Positions 22,958-34,379 of a stretch of DNA of 64,000 nucleotides are shown here, piece by piece. The stretch lies in contig CM043966.1 of assembly GCA_014529385.2 (NCBI GenBank), positions 41,233,537 to 41,297,536 on the forward strand, written 5' to 3'. The notes under the pieces are model-generated. The model saw only the letters and a program-made list of their open reading frames with translations. It was not told the DNA's origin and ran no database searches. Source of the stretch: Adiantum capillus-veneris. Taxonomy: Eukaryota > Streptophyta > Polypodiopsida > Polypodiales > Pteridaceae. The first letter of the stretch is position 1. Each line of letters opens with the position of its first letter. A program made the translations under genes and the position numbers.

Positions 22958-24549
22958 TGCCATAATAATCAATATCTAATTCTCCTAAATGATTTTCTCA
23001 TATTAAACTGATCATTTAATGTAGGGAAGGCCAGGGGAGAAAAAGCTAGAATATTGGTTAAGCTAGCAGACTGGCCACAGTAGGGATCCAAAGGAGGGAA
23101 AATAGAGATCCAAAGGGGGGGCCATCTACAAAAGATCCATGTGAAACAATGGGCTAAAAAGACCCTAAGGTTCAGCCCATTAAGACTTCCAAAATGCTAA
23201 GGTTCCAAAATTCAAAGGTTGTGTCCAAAGGTCAACCCTAGGGAAAATTGGATGCTTTGTGTGTGCCCTAAAAGTCTTTGCACATCCCTACATGGGAGGT
23301 GGCGAGCCCTAAAGGTAGGGGATGAGAGAGAAATCCACACACACACACACACACACAGGCTCCCTTTACACAAAGGGAATGAGGGACACATGTCAGCTCC
23401 CTAGGCCAGATGCCCACAAGGTGTGCCCAATTTCTATTGGATGACCCTTGAAGTGGACCAATGAGAATTAAGCTAGAGTAAATCTAGTTTAATTAATTTA
23501 AAAACATTTATTTAAAGAAACCAATGAGAATTAAGTCTCCTAGAAGACTATTGGGCAGTCTCCCAAGGGGTCCAATAAGCATTCAGGAGCCCCATGGCTT
23601 GCCTGATTCCTATTGGCCAGGAGGCAAAGGGGTCCAATGAGAGTTTAGTTTAATTATTTAATTACCTAAAGCTCTCACAAAAGGGGAAAGGGGACACATG
23701 TCAGAAGGCTATCACTTATGCTGCTTAATTGTAATTGGCTTGACTTGGGGAGGGCCAATGAGGCTTCAGCAAGAGCAATTAGCAAGAGGGCTCGCCCAAG
23801 AGAGAGAGGGGGCTGATTTTTGCAAGGCATTATCACACACGCACGCACACAAGCTCATGTGTGAAGAAAGAGAAGACTATCTCTTCCCAAGCTTTAATGG
23901 AGAACTCATCACCTACTCCAAGCTTGTGAGATAGAAGCCTACATCAACACTCTCTTGGCATGTGGATGCAAATCCAACCAAGAGCCAAGCTTCAATGCAT
24001 GCTCATCTCCTCTACCAAGCTAATTACTAAGCTAAGCTATGCTACATATGAGTGATTATGTGAGGAGATGTACATCTTTCTCGTAAGATACTCCTTCTTC
24101 CTCTCAATCTACTCTCATACCATGCTAGCTCTCACCATCTTCGAAGGTGTGTGAGGTCTTGGGTCTGAGAACGGGGATAATTCAAGTTGTGTTTGTTAAG
24201 TGTTTTGCTTAGTGCATGAAGTTTCCATCTTCATTGCACTAGCTAGTCTTGAAGGAACACAAAGAATTGTATTGTACAATGTCTCTCTTGATGGGAGAAA
24301 CCATAATACAAAGCCTTTTGGAGGGGGGACCGGCTCCATGAAAATCCGGTCCTCAACTGTTGTCAGTAGCTTAATTTCTCTCTCTTTTGAAAGTATTGTC
24401 GATGCTATCTAACTAGATGTTATGCTTTTTGTTGCTCTCTCCACCCAAGCACTCTTGTAATTCTCATTAGGAATCTATTCTAATGAAATGCCCACTATGT
24501 TCATGCTAATTTCCGCTACACATAAGTTATTAGGCCATTAAATGTTACA
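22958..24549 (+). repeat. A1 3' LTR
   Basis: It begins TGCCATAATAATC and ends AATGTTACA. The last ~880 bp differ from the 5' LTR at only a handful of sites, while the first ~700 bp differ at roughly 25-30. The CCAAT pairs are retained (23436 to 23759), one as CCAATAAG. Confidence 0.93.
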
Positions 24550-24613
24550 GTCTACATCCATCACCATTTAAACTCTTGAAGCTGTACTCAAGCCCAATGA
24601 ATGACCAGCTACC

Positions 24614-25694
24614 CACATTTCCCTCCAAAAGTCTTAGATTTTTTCCCTCCAAAAGTGCTTATAAAACCAAGAGCCTAAAGAGAGAATTTTTTGCATTCAT
24701 GGAATTCCCTGATGAGACTTAATAAGTTGAAACGTGTTGGCAAATGCCATGATGCCATGTTTTATTAAAATATTTCTTTTTCCTTTGTGGGATCCCTTCT
24801 GTCCCTTTATGCTTATGTGAAGTACTCGCACACTTGACTTTTATAATTAATCAAGGTTTTCTTCCAAGCGTCCTTCCAATGATTGTTGTCTACCATGACC
24901 AAGTGAAGAATATTGCTTTGGTGAGTGTAGTTTGTGCTTCTTCTAGAGACTGCATCTGAAAGCTTTGATGCATTTGACGAAGTCCACCTTCATTGTGACG
25001 CTTAAAAGGAATGCTGCTTGAGATTTTCTCTCCCTCTACAGGCTCTTCTCCAAGGTTAGTTGGTGTCACCACAGGATCAACAGAGTTAATATTTGGCTCT
25101 GACTACACTGCTCTTGACTTGCATCCATAATAGAGCTATATATATGTTGTCTCTTGCCACCTTTTTTGGTGAGGTCTTCTCTAAAAGGCTTTGCAATTTC
25201 AGGTGCCTAAGGATGTTCACATTTCTTACAACTCTTTTTAATGTTACCCCAAAAATGGGCCCTAATACATGGTTCACCATCTGATTTTGTTGTGAAGAAA
25301 AATTTACATTACCACTCCATATAGTGCTCGCATATGTTGTGAGCATAATCCCACTCTTTGACAGGAGCTTTTTTATTCTTTGGCTTCTTCGTACCACTTG
25401 TTTCGACATTTTGCTCATTGCTTTTAATTTAAAACTGAAGACAAAAGAACTTGATGTTCAGTTTTAAAACATTTTGCTTATTTTCAATATATATTAAAAA
25501 ACTAATCACTAAGAAAGTATCAAATCTACACGATATGAGATTTTCAATGCATGCTAGTCAATCCACATATCGATCACCTATGTTGTGAGCAAACATACAC
25601 ATTGCAATGCACTCTCTACACGGCATAATAAATACAACAATGCTATGAATTTCTCAATGGAATTATTATTATTAAGATAATTTATACATGCTCT
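24614..25694 (-). pseudogene. Spacer with a possible BED-finger/hAT transposase remnant (about 24900-25430)
   Basis: Read on the minus strand from about 25410, fragments resemble a BED zinc finger: KEWDYAHNICEHYMEW, then CKFF, then a possible R-x-H and a C-x2-C-x-H pair (KKCEHP). Several stops occur. BED fingers head many plant hAT transposases. No transposase core or TIR was found, so this is only a weak call. The rest of the interval is AT-rich without genes. Confidence 0.25.
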
Positions 25695-25841
25695 TGTTGA
25701 GATGTAGAGAGAAAGAGAGAGAGAGAGACGAGACAAGAGACACACCATATACGCTCCCAAAGACTGATTCATATTGAGGACAAGATACAAATATATAGGT
25801 GAGACCAAATTCAGTATAGTGAGCCATATATAGCTCCAACA
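25695..25841 (-). repeat. Copia 3' LTR
   Basis: 147 bp, contains a GA-rich run. On the minus strand it is preceded by the purine tract GAGTGGGGG. Confidence 0.9.
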
Positions 25842-26089
25842 CCCCCACTCAAACAAAGGTCTCTAGCTTTGGATGAAAAAACCCTTGGGGAGTTCAAGGG
25901 AAAAACCCAAGCCCCTATATAATGTGAAAATATGAACCAGCGGTGATGATGTGAAAGTGAATTGTGCATCTATGTACAAATATTCAAGTGACTTAGATAT
26001 CACAATGTGCAAATGTGGAGTGTGCATAGTGCATGGTACCTAAAAGATTACAATGTCATATGTACAAATCTATTACAATAGCAAAGAAG

Positions 26090-26500
26090 CTAATCTAGAA
26101 AGAGTGAGGCCGAAGCAACTCCAAGCTCCAAGCGCAAGAGGATGAAACGTGACTCATTGAGGCCTTTGGTCAAAATGTCTGCAATCATCTGGTCACTTGG
26201 ACAGTGTTCAACCATAATGGTTCCTTTGCGTACTTCATACCATACATAATGATAATGGACAGCAATGTGCTTTGACTTATTATGTTGAACATAGTCTTTT
26301 GCAAGACTAATAGCACTTTGGTTGTCACACCGCAAGGGTGTGCTAGAAAGAGGAGAGTGACCAATATCAACCAGCATTTGTTGAAGCCAAATCAACTCAC
26401 GAGCTGCAAGTGATGCCGCAACATATTCTGACTCAGTCGTAGAAACTGCAACACAACATTGTTTCTTACTTCTTACTGGTCCAAGAAACAAGACAACCAT
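26090..26500 (-). pseudogene. Copia RNase H, frameshifted from RT
   Basis: Motifs STTESEYVAAS, LRCDNQSAI and HIAVHYHYV, then ILTKGL, mark the C-terminal part of a Copia RNase H. The frame differs from RT because of a 7 bp tandem duplication, TCTTACT at 26464-26470 and 26471-26477. About 250 bp of 3' untranslated sequence follow before the LTR (25842-26089). Confidence 0.85.
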
Positions 26501-27670
26501 TTATAAAGAAGCAATTTCCACTAGTAGATCGCATAGATAAATGTGAGCTTGCCCAGTCTGCATCTTTTGTACGGTTCTGTTGGATTTGAATGCCAAGACA
26601 AGAGTGAATCTCTCCAAGATCCACCATATCAAATGCAGAAGACAATAACTTTTTCACTTGATGAATAAATCCCAAATCATTGGAAACAAGGATCGTATCA
26701 TCCACATAAAGAGCAAGAATCACAAAACTGCTACCTTGGTGTTTTACGTATAAGTTGGGGTCTGACGAGCAAGAGATGAATCCTTTAGAGGTGAGAAAAA
26801 GATCAAATTTTGTAAAGCAGGCTCGCGAAGCTTGTTTGAGACCATATAGTGCCTTATGGAGTTGAGCAACAAGGTCTTCTTTACCTGGAATAACAAACCC
26901 TTCTGGTTGTTCCATATAAATTTCCTCTTCCAAGTCACCATTAAGAAAAGCAGTTCGCACATCCATTTGATGAGCTTCTAAATCAAATTGAACAGCAAAT
27001 GCCAATAAAACTCGAACACTTGTAATGCGAACAACTGGTGAAAAAGTCTCTTGATAATCAACACCATCTATTTGGGAGTAACCTTTTGCAACTAAACACG
27101 CCTTGAACTTGTCAAAAGATCCATCTGCTTTTACTTTTGTCTTATACACCCACTTACATTTAATAGTTGTACGACCAGGAGGTAATTCAGTTAGTATCCA
27201 TGTACCTTTAGAGATAAGAGAATCGTACTCTGCTTCCATAGCCTCTTGCCATTGATCCTTTTGTGGTGAAGAGATAGCTTCATCATAAGTAACGGGATCT
27301 TCAGAAGTAGAAAAAGCATTATCAACAATATCGTCATCATAAACATGACATGAGCCATGTTCAAAATCAATAGGCATATCAACAAAAATATCAATATCAT
27401 CATTGGTAACATTTGGAATGGATGGTTGTGAAGAGGAAAGTTGCTCTATAGGAAGAGTTTCATCTTCTGAAACAAATGGAAAAGCCTGAAGCAATGATTT
27501 AGTATCATCAGAATCATCCATGGACCATGAGCCTCCCATAAGCTGTTCGTTAAAAGTAGCATCACGATTCACAATTACTTTCTTGGAGGAAGGGTCATAG
27601 AATTTGTAGCCTTTGGAAGTGTCAGAATATCCAATAAAAATAACTTTAAGACCAGGAGCATCAAGCTTTG
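26480..27670 (-). pseudogene. Copia reverse transcriptase with internal deletion
   Basis: It shows WQEAMEAEYDSL, KWVYKTKVKADG, RTAFLNGDLEEEIYM, HKALYGLKQASR and the catalytic ALYVDDTIL (about 26706). After LGIQIQQNRT the sequence jumps straight to DADWAS and RRSTSG-like motifs, so roughly 110-130 codons usual in Copia (the end of RT and start of RNase H) are missing, with the frame kept (near 26565). The region upstream to 27670 belongs to the same frame. Confidence 0.88.
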
Positions 27671-28397
27671 TTCATGTTTCTTTGGGAACATGAATATAAG
27701 CAATACATCCAAAGGTTCGAAAATGAGATACAGAAGGAATGTCACCTGTCCATGCTGTGATGGGTATCTTACCAGAGGGTGCAGTAGTAGGAAGATGATT
27801 CTGAATAAATGCTGCTGTCAAAGTAGCTTCAGTCCAAAAAACACGAGATAAGCCAAAATGAATCAGCATACATCTTACAACATTGAGAATAGTGCGATTC
27901 TTTCGTTCAGCAACACCGTTCTATTGAGGCAAATATGGAATACTGTGTTCATGATGAATTCCACTGTCATCACAGTAACTCACAAAATCTCGAGAAACAT
28001 ATTCGCCTCAATTGTCACTACGAAGCTTCTTAAGACGACGACCAGTTTGAAGTTCTGCAGCCTTGTGGAATTGTTTGAAAATAGATAAGGCTTCATATTT
28101 TTGTCTAAGTAGAAATACAGTCGTATACCTTGAGAAATCATCAATGAAAGTAATGAAGTAGCAATATTGTGATCTCGAAGAAGGTAGAGGTCCACATATA
28201 TCAGTATGAACAAGATCCAATATGTCATGAGAATGAGTTGTATTTGAAAGAGGAAAGGGTTTACGATTGTGTTTCCCAAGAGCACAAAATTCACAAATTC
28301 CCATATGGGGATGGGCTTTAAGATCCATGCCATGAACAAGATCATGACGTTGAAGATCAAGGAGTTTTGAGAAATCAGCATGAACAAAACGGTGATG
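27671..28397 (-). pseudogene. Copia integrase, four stops in and around it
   Basis: Zinc domain H...H with CEFC (about 28270), core Asp in VHTDICGP, RLKKLRSDN, then NGVAERKN with the catalytic Glu. Stops are TAG 28400-28398 (at the protease boundary), TGA 28010-28008, TAG 27923-27921 and TGA 27674-27672, all in the frame shared with gag and RT. It was therefore one polyprotein. Confidence 0.85.
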
Positions 28398-29951
28398 CTA
28401 TACTTTGCAATCATGATCACCTGGAGCAGTGACAATATTTGCTACAGCATCGTTGAGGGAGAGTTCAAACAAATTACCGTTTCGAGGAGCAGTGTCTATA
28501 GTCTGTCCATCTTTCTCAATTCGGCATTTGGTATGATCAAATCCAACAAACAGACCAAGATCAACAAGTCTAGCAACTGAAATAAGATTACGTTGAAGAT
28601 CTGGTACATGTAATACTCCTCGCAAAATTCGAGTGGAAGAAGATAAGGTACCAAGATATAAGTCTCCAATACCCTTTACTTGACAAGTAGTATCATCAGC
28701 AAGATAAACAACACGTTGAACTGGCAGTGGATGATAGTTATGGAGCCACTTAGACTGATATGTCATATTTCCTGTAGCACCAGAATCGATAATAAAAAGT
28801 GATCCATCACGTACATGAAGTATTCTGTCTGGAGCAGATGAACATAGGACGCAGCTTGTTTCTGGTACAATGTTGTTTCGATGTTCAGTAGCATATGCTC
28901 TATTCCGATCTGTGTCGAATCGACGCTTATAGCACATATGAGTGGGATGATCAGATCGTCCACAATATTCACACGAAGAAGAAGAAGAGTCTCTAGATAA
29001 ACGTGGTTGTTTTGTGGTAATATTGTGTTCTTCATCATATTGACGTGCCCAACAATCATCTTCAGTATGGCCATTTCTGTTGCAGTAAGAACATTGCTTA
29101 TTAGGAAATTTGAGACGAGAGAAAATATTACCGCGACGGCCACCTCTGCGGTTTCCTCGTTGAAATGGACGCCTTCGAGCATAAAAAGCACGTTCCATCT
29201 GTTGTGACTCAGTCTCCTCTTGTGAAATTATAGCTGTATCGTGACCAGCATTCCAACGTTCTTGAGGTTGAGAGTATTCAATTAAATACATGCAGGCTTG
29301 GTCGAAATCAAGACCATCTTTATTAGAGAGAATAGTAACAATGTTATCATATGAAGAGTCCTTCACCGTATCAAGGAGAAGTGTAATCAGTTGCTTTTGT
29401 GGAACAGGATCACCGGCAGCAGCAAGTTGATTAATAATAGATTTGAAAGATTCAATATGTCCCGTCATGGCAGTACCAACTTCATATTGTAACTTGTTAA
29501 GCAACCCTCTCAAATAAAGTATTTCTGTAACAGATTTCTTCTGAAAGTTTGCAATAAGGTACTTCCATACGTCGTGGGAAGTAGGCAGTTCATTCGTATC
29601 AAGCAAAAGGGAATCAGTAAGAGCAGAAAGAATATACCGACGAGCTGCTTTATCACGTCGTTGCCAATCCGTATAGGCAACATTCCAATCTTCAAATATA
29701 GGTCCTTCAGTGATAAGCACGTTATCATTATCCGTATCAACAGGTTGAGGCGGACAAACACGATTTCCAAGAACAACATCGGAGAGTTCATCGCCTTCAA
29801 GAATTAACAACATCTTTGCTTTCCAGCCTGGAAATCCTTGACCTTGGAAAGGAGGAACAGAACACTGGCCAGAAGGAAGCCGTTGACGAGAATATTCATA
29901 GCCATATCTTGTTGCGGGAAGACGTATAAGATAAGATCGCAGAATCTGCAC
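28398..29951 (-). pseudogene. Copia gag and protease
   Basis: The gag core begins near VPPFQGQGFPGWKAKML (about 29850). The true start codon is not resolved, because no ATG in this frame precedes that block within the open part. Motifs: DVWKYLIANFQ, an R/G-rich stretch, two CCHC knuckles (CSYCNRNGHTEDDC, about 29090; CEYCGRSDHPTHMC, about 28970), and the retropepsin IIDSGATGNM (about 28780). The pre-integrase segment follows. Gag forms the particle; the protease processes it. The frame is open throughout and ends at TAG 28398. Confidence 0.88.
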
Positions 29952-30672
29952 ACCATATATGGTGAAGGCCGCAATTGAGAATGAGAGAGATATAAGTACT
30001 GCGTTCTGTCAACGATAAACGTAAGAAGGATGCTCAAGGAACGTCTAAAGATGTGAGAGACGTCACCCAAAAAAGACAGGGTAAAGGAGACGTTAATAAT
30101 AAACGAGTCCTCAAAATAGAGTGGCGTGAGACGCAAGATTGACGGCCACAATACGAATAGCAAAAATCTAAATCTTCTCGAAAAAGTTAACGCCAAAATA
30201 AGAGAAACGATCGCGGACGCTTCACGAAGAAGTAGGACGAAGAAAGCTGCGTCAATCTCAATTGCAGTAAAAACAACATAACTTTCTGCTGCGAACTCCG
30301 ATTGACGCAAACATAGAACTAAAATCGAAGAGCTCGAGGAGACGAACAAGTTTTGGATGAAAAGTGCCATTACACTATGCTTCATTGCGCTTTTCCCGTT
30401 TATCCAAATTTTGAGCAGAACAGCAAGAAAAATTGAGATGAAGTTCAGGGTGTCATCAACAAGAAAACGTAATCAACGATTAGATTGATTAGAAATAAAC
30501 GCCACATAAAATACTAATCATATTCTTCTTAACACAAAACAACCACAGTTAATAAGAATCAACGCTCAAAATAAAATTTGTAGCAATTTTGAATCTTACA
30601 TGCGAATGCATACACATACTGTTGTGTCACCATGAATTGAATCGGCGCGTGATCGTTACCACTCTGATACCA
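29952..30672 (-). other. Copia leader and primer-binding site
   Basis: TGGTATCAGAGTGG (minus strand, 30672-30659) is the initiator-Met-type primer site. The rest has no convincing ORF; the 29804-30385 frame is a shadow that may overlap the unresolved gag start. Confidence 0.8.
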
Positions 30673-30815
30673 TGTTGAGATGTAGAGAGAAAGAGAGAGA
30701 GATGAGACAAGAGACACACCATATACGCTCCCAAAGACTGATTCATATTGAGTACAAGATACAAATATATAGGTGAGACCAAGTTCAGTAGAGTGAGCCA
30801 TATATAGCTCCAACA
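30673..30815 (-). repeat. Copia 5' LTR
   Basis: 143 bp, near-identical to 25695-25841 apart from a shorter GA run and a few substitutions. That points to a modest age despite the many ORF defects. Confidence 0.9.
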
Positions 30816-31799
30816 CCTCTTTGATTTGAAAACAATAAGACACATCTAATTTTATATTCTACAAAGAAAAATCAACTTCTATACTGAACGATGTCAATTA
30901 TTTGCAAAAAAACATACGAAAGCAATAATATCTACGATTGGTCATTTCATGCACTAATAATCTTTCATAATACATAATGCACTCTCTGTATAAACCAATG
31001 CATGAAATAACGCAAAGAAATCTTCAATATAATTATACAATTGAGGACTACTTGTACCCAGTTAAAGATTGTAGCCCCCTTATGCAACCAATTCAATATA
31101 TAAAAGCTATTTTTACCGAATTAAGGATTATAGCTTATATTGTGCAGTGACAATGTATATCAACTCAAATCTATGATGGTAAAAAATGCAAGACTTCAAG
31201 GATATTTATATGCCCAGTACACTTGTACATAACATCCAACCCTTGACTATCTACCTATTCATTTGCATATGCTCATCTTCTAAATCCAATTACAGCCCTC
31301 ATTTGGACCAATGGCTTCGTCACAATGAGCATGACTCTTCAAAATTTTCAATTGTTTTTGTTTTGTACCTTTATGTTTGGTAAAGGATTTAAATATTTTT
31401 AGAAGTGGTTACCAAATTAAGAATCACGTTCAGCCCCAAAAAACGAACATGTGACTCTGTAACCTTAGGTCAATTCACAAGGAGATGATTGTAGCCGGCA
31501 CTCGATACACTCCCCAGAGATTCACTTGGTCAAAGATCCAAGGTAAGCATGAGGTTTACTTTATATAATTACGGCTGCCGAGGTTTTTATTTTCTCAGCG
31601 GACCCACCGAGCAATGCCTTCTATCGGAAAGTAAAGAGCCTCGATGAGACTCTTAGGGAATATGCTCAAACCCGGTGGGCTAAACATTTCTCTAGGTTTT
31701 GTAGGTCATCATCAAAGTCACGTTAACAATTAACGTGACCATGTGTTTTTCTTGTGTAATTACTAGAGTTATTAACGTAATCACACGATCTTGATCACG
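30816..31799 (+). other. AT-rich spacer with a possible short exon pair
   Basis: Mostly without features. At about 31495-31692 the plus strand reads as two coding-like pieces around a 56 bp GT-AG interval (31543-31598, donor AAGGTAAGC, acceptor TTTTCTCAG): ...RYTPQRFTWSKIQ then ADPPSNAFYRKV. I do not recognise the protein, and the intron would be unusually short. Confidence 0.25.
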
Positions 31800-31928
31800 T
31801 CAATGAAATCCCTGGCATGGACAAATGGTGAAACTTGCTTCTCTTTGTCTTTCAATGGAGCATGGCTTGGAAAAGTGGTTGAGCTTTGATTCTCTCCATT
31901 TTCCAATGGAGCTAAGAAGACAAAAATA

Positions 31929-31982
<54 letters not shown>

Positions 31983-32155
31983 CCCTTGGTATCTACACTT
32001 CCACATCATCGAATTTTCCATCTTTAACATCACCAATGCACTAATCACACTTATCAAACAATACCAAATGTCTAACTTGGATAAGTGGTGGACCTTGGTT
32101 CTCTCTATGCTTCAAATGGGCAATATATTCAAGACATAGAATTAAAGTCTTTCGT

Positions 32156-32778
32156 ATGATGGACATCCCAATAGTACTATCATCCTTTGATCTAGTCCTT
32201 GCAATTATGCATAATGTAGATAGAAAGGAGTTAAGTGAGATAAAAATGAGGTGTATATCATGCTGGGATTATAATGAAGATCCTTTTGGGACACCAATTT
32301 TTCTTATTCTCAAGAATGTACTTTTTAATATTAATAAGGTGGGTTTTCAAGTGCAACTTTCATGTATTCAAGGAGCTGGTTATGGGCTATTTGTGCATAC
32401 TTCCCTTGAAAGTGGTGTGGATATTCTAAAATATGGAGGGCATAATTATGGATTTCAAGATTGAAACCATATATGCAAAATATTTTCAAGAGCCTTAAAT
32501 ATTATCTTCTAGAAGATCCAAATGTAGAAGAAGAGGAAGATCAAGCATGCATTTTTGGTTGCGTAGAAGAAGGAAATGTGTCGAGCTATATAAATAGCTA
32601 TCATGGTACAAGTGTCCATCCAAACGTACGCTATACATTTGATCCAAATTTTTCATCTTGGCACAAATGCACATCTTCGCACATCAAATCAAAAGAGAAT
32701 GGCTATGCATGCCTTGAGACTATTTGTCGAGTTGCAATAGCAGGAGAAGAGTTGTTTGCTAACTATGACTTTACTTGA
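32156..32778 (+). pseudogene. SET-domain-like fragment in two frames
   Basis: Frame one (32156-32464) ends with GAGYGLFVHTSLESGVDIL and KYGGHN, which resembles the start of a SET domain (G-x-G-x-F/L, then Y-x-G). Frame two (32461-32778) has an acidic stretch, GNVSSYIN, HPNVRYTF and ends AIAGEELFANYDFT, which resembles the SET C-terminal GEEL...Y motif. The usual NHS-C-PN core is degenerate. SET domains are lysine methyltransferases. The frame change at 32462 and lack of a full domain suggest a captured, decayed gene. An intron could also explain the frame change; no clear splice pair was seen. Confidence 0.45.
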
Positions 32779-33511
32779 TATTTTAAGTATTGTATGTGGA
32801 TGGAAATCTTAAATACATCTAAAATTTTGATTTTTTATTGATAGAATCTCAACACTTTAGTGTATATGATTGTTGTTTACTTTATGTTTAGCTAGAATCT
32901 TGAGTTCTCTTGTGCTTTATGTGTTTTCTAAGTTATTTGATTACCTTGAACATAGAATCTTGACTCTACTCAAGATTTTTAGCAAATTGTATCAGAATTT
33001 AATCAATACCTAGGTTGGGAAAGTGGTAGGGGCTCCAAATTTCTTATTTTCATAAATTTTACCTTGAATATGAAACACATTTTTGCAACATTTTGGTGTA
33101 GTTTGAAGCTAGCTAGCTTAAACAAGTTGTGGCTCTTGAATTTCAATCCAAGCCAAAGGTCTAATTTTTTCTTGTAGGCTAGATTGGACATGTGGTGGAC
33201 CTTGTGCCCGTGTGTTCTTGAATAGGTTTTTCTTGTAGCCTAAATTGGACATGTGGAGGACCTTGTGTCCATGTGTTCTTGAACAAGTTTTGGTGGCTTT
33301 TACTTGTAGTATTCACTTAAGTACTAACATTTAATAGAGTGTAGTCTACACAAGTTTTCCACAGTAGATTGTAGTTTAGACAAGTGGTGCCTTGTGTACC
33401 AATGGTTGCAAGGATTGAAATATTGATTTCACCTTGAATGAATTTGTTATCTAGAGCTCTACATGTAAAAATGGTGAATTAAATTCTAGTGATTTTTGAG
33501 AAACCAATGTT

Positions 33512-33769
33512 ATGTGTGCTTTCTTAGATTCAAAGATTGGGATTGACAAAGCCCCTATGAATCAGTCAACAATTCTAGAATCCATTGATTCTCTCAAATC
33601 TGAAGTGCCCAAGACGAATGATATTTCTATACCAAAGTCTAGTGATGTGCAACTTGAGCAAGCTTGCAGTAATGTGGACCAAGAAATTAGTGCTCCAACA
33701 ATCCAACCTACGATACTGAAAGATGTGCTCCTGAGCCATTTCCAATTGCTTCTACTTCATTTAGCATAG
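33512..33769 (+). pseudogene. Unrecognised ORF between the SET-like and FCP1-like fragments
   Basis: 85 codons, S/P/T/Q-rich (SLKSEVPKTNDISIPKSSD), no domain. It lies on the same strand as the fragments on either side and could be linker sequence of one former gene. Confidence 0.25.
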
Positions 33770-33965
33770 ATGATGATAAATTTATGCTTACAATTATATT
33801 GGATTTAAATGGTCTATCATTGAATCATTCCCCTCATCCTGACACCACAAGTCAATGCAAATAGATTCAAAAAGATATATTATACTCAGGCCTGGTTGCA
33901 TATAATTGACGACTATATTATAGAGGTTTAATGTTGCAATCTAGCCGACAGCTACTAGGGACATT

Positions 33966-34379
33966 GTGCTTCAAATCCTTAGAGCACTAAACAACTTACC
34001 TGGGGATACATTACGTTTCTTTGAAGTCAAGTATAAAAAAGGTTGCTATACATCTCAAAGCCAAAAAGTATTTAGACCTGACAATCTAAATGTTGAGGCA
34101 ATCTTCAAGCATTTGACCAAAATTTCCAAGAGGTTTGAACGTGATCCACAAAGAACGATGCTTATTGATGACTCTCCTTACAAGGGATGTATTTCACCTG
34201 CAAAAGATTACATTTTTCCACCACAATTTGTTGGTGAAAAAATGGTTGACAATGTGCTTTTGGGGGAGCTGCTTCCCTACTTGCTTCAGCTTGATGAGAG
34301 AATAATATTTGCTTCTAGTTGTTATGAACAACTTGAAGTGACAAATAATAGTGAATACAAAGAGATCAAAGAGTATTGA
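33966..34379 (+). pseudogene. FCP1/HAD phosphatase-like fragment
   Basis: TMLIDDSPYKGC (about 34157) followed by AKDYIFPPQF and LLGELLPYLLQL matches the pattern of the C-terminal half of FCP1-type HAD phosphatases (L-I-D-D-S-P, then a proline-rich turn and a final helix). The N-terminal DxDxT nucleophile motif is absent, so catalysis is unlikely. Beyond the stop, at about 34500-34640, KMKAPQLISLARQLG in another frame is vaguely SAP-like. FCP1-type enzymes dephosphorylate the RNA polymerase II tail. Confidence 0.45.

Larger units (their letters stand above)
5834..24549 (+). mobile_element. A1: Ty3/Gypsy chromovirus, complete-ended, decayed, carrying nested T1
   Basis: The LTRs are 5834-7422 and 22958-24549 (about 1.59 kb, TG...CA). 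An initiator-Met-type primer site follows the 5' LTR and a purine tract (AAGAGAGAGG) precedes the 3' LTR. The 5 bp flanks are GTCAA (5829-5833) and GTCTA (24550-24554), a target duplication with one mismatch. Domain order is gag, protease, RT, RNase H, integrase, chromodomain-like tail. Element T1 (12053-21892) interrupts the integrase. In-frame stops and two frameshifts show that A1 is no longer able to make a polyprotein. Confidence 0.93.
25695..30815 (-). mobile_element. Ty1/Copia element, decayed, minus strand
   Basis: Short LTRs at 25695-25841 (147 bp, 3') and 30673-30815 (143 bp, 5'), read on the minus strand as TGTTGGAG...CTCAACA. The flanks are GCTCT (25690-25694) and CCTCT (30816-30820), four of five matching. 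The primer site TGGTATCAGAGTGG on the minus strand abuts the 5' LTR. Protease and integrase precede RT, which is the Copia order. Confidence 0.93.

Noticed and set aside
29804-30385. 193-codon minus-strand ORF in the Copia leader
   Set aside because: No Copia motif; it overlaps the gag frame and the leader, so it is most likely a shadow.
33181-33300. CRISPR-like or clean satellite array in the matrix repeat
   Set aside because: Spacing is irregular, units are strongly diverged, and the genome is plant nuclear DNA.
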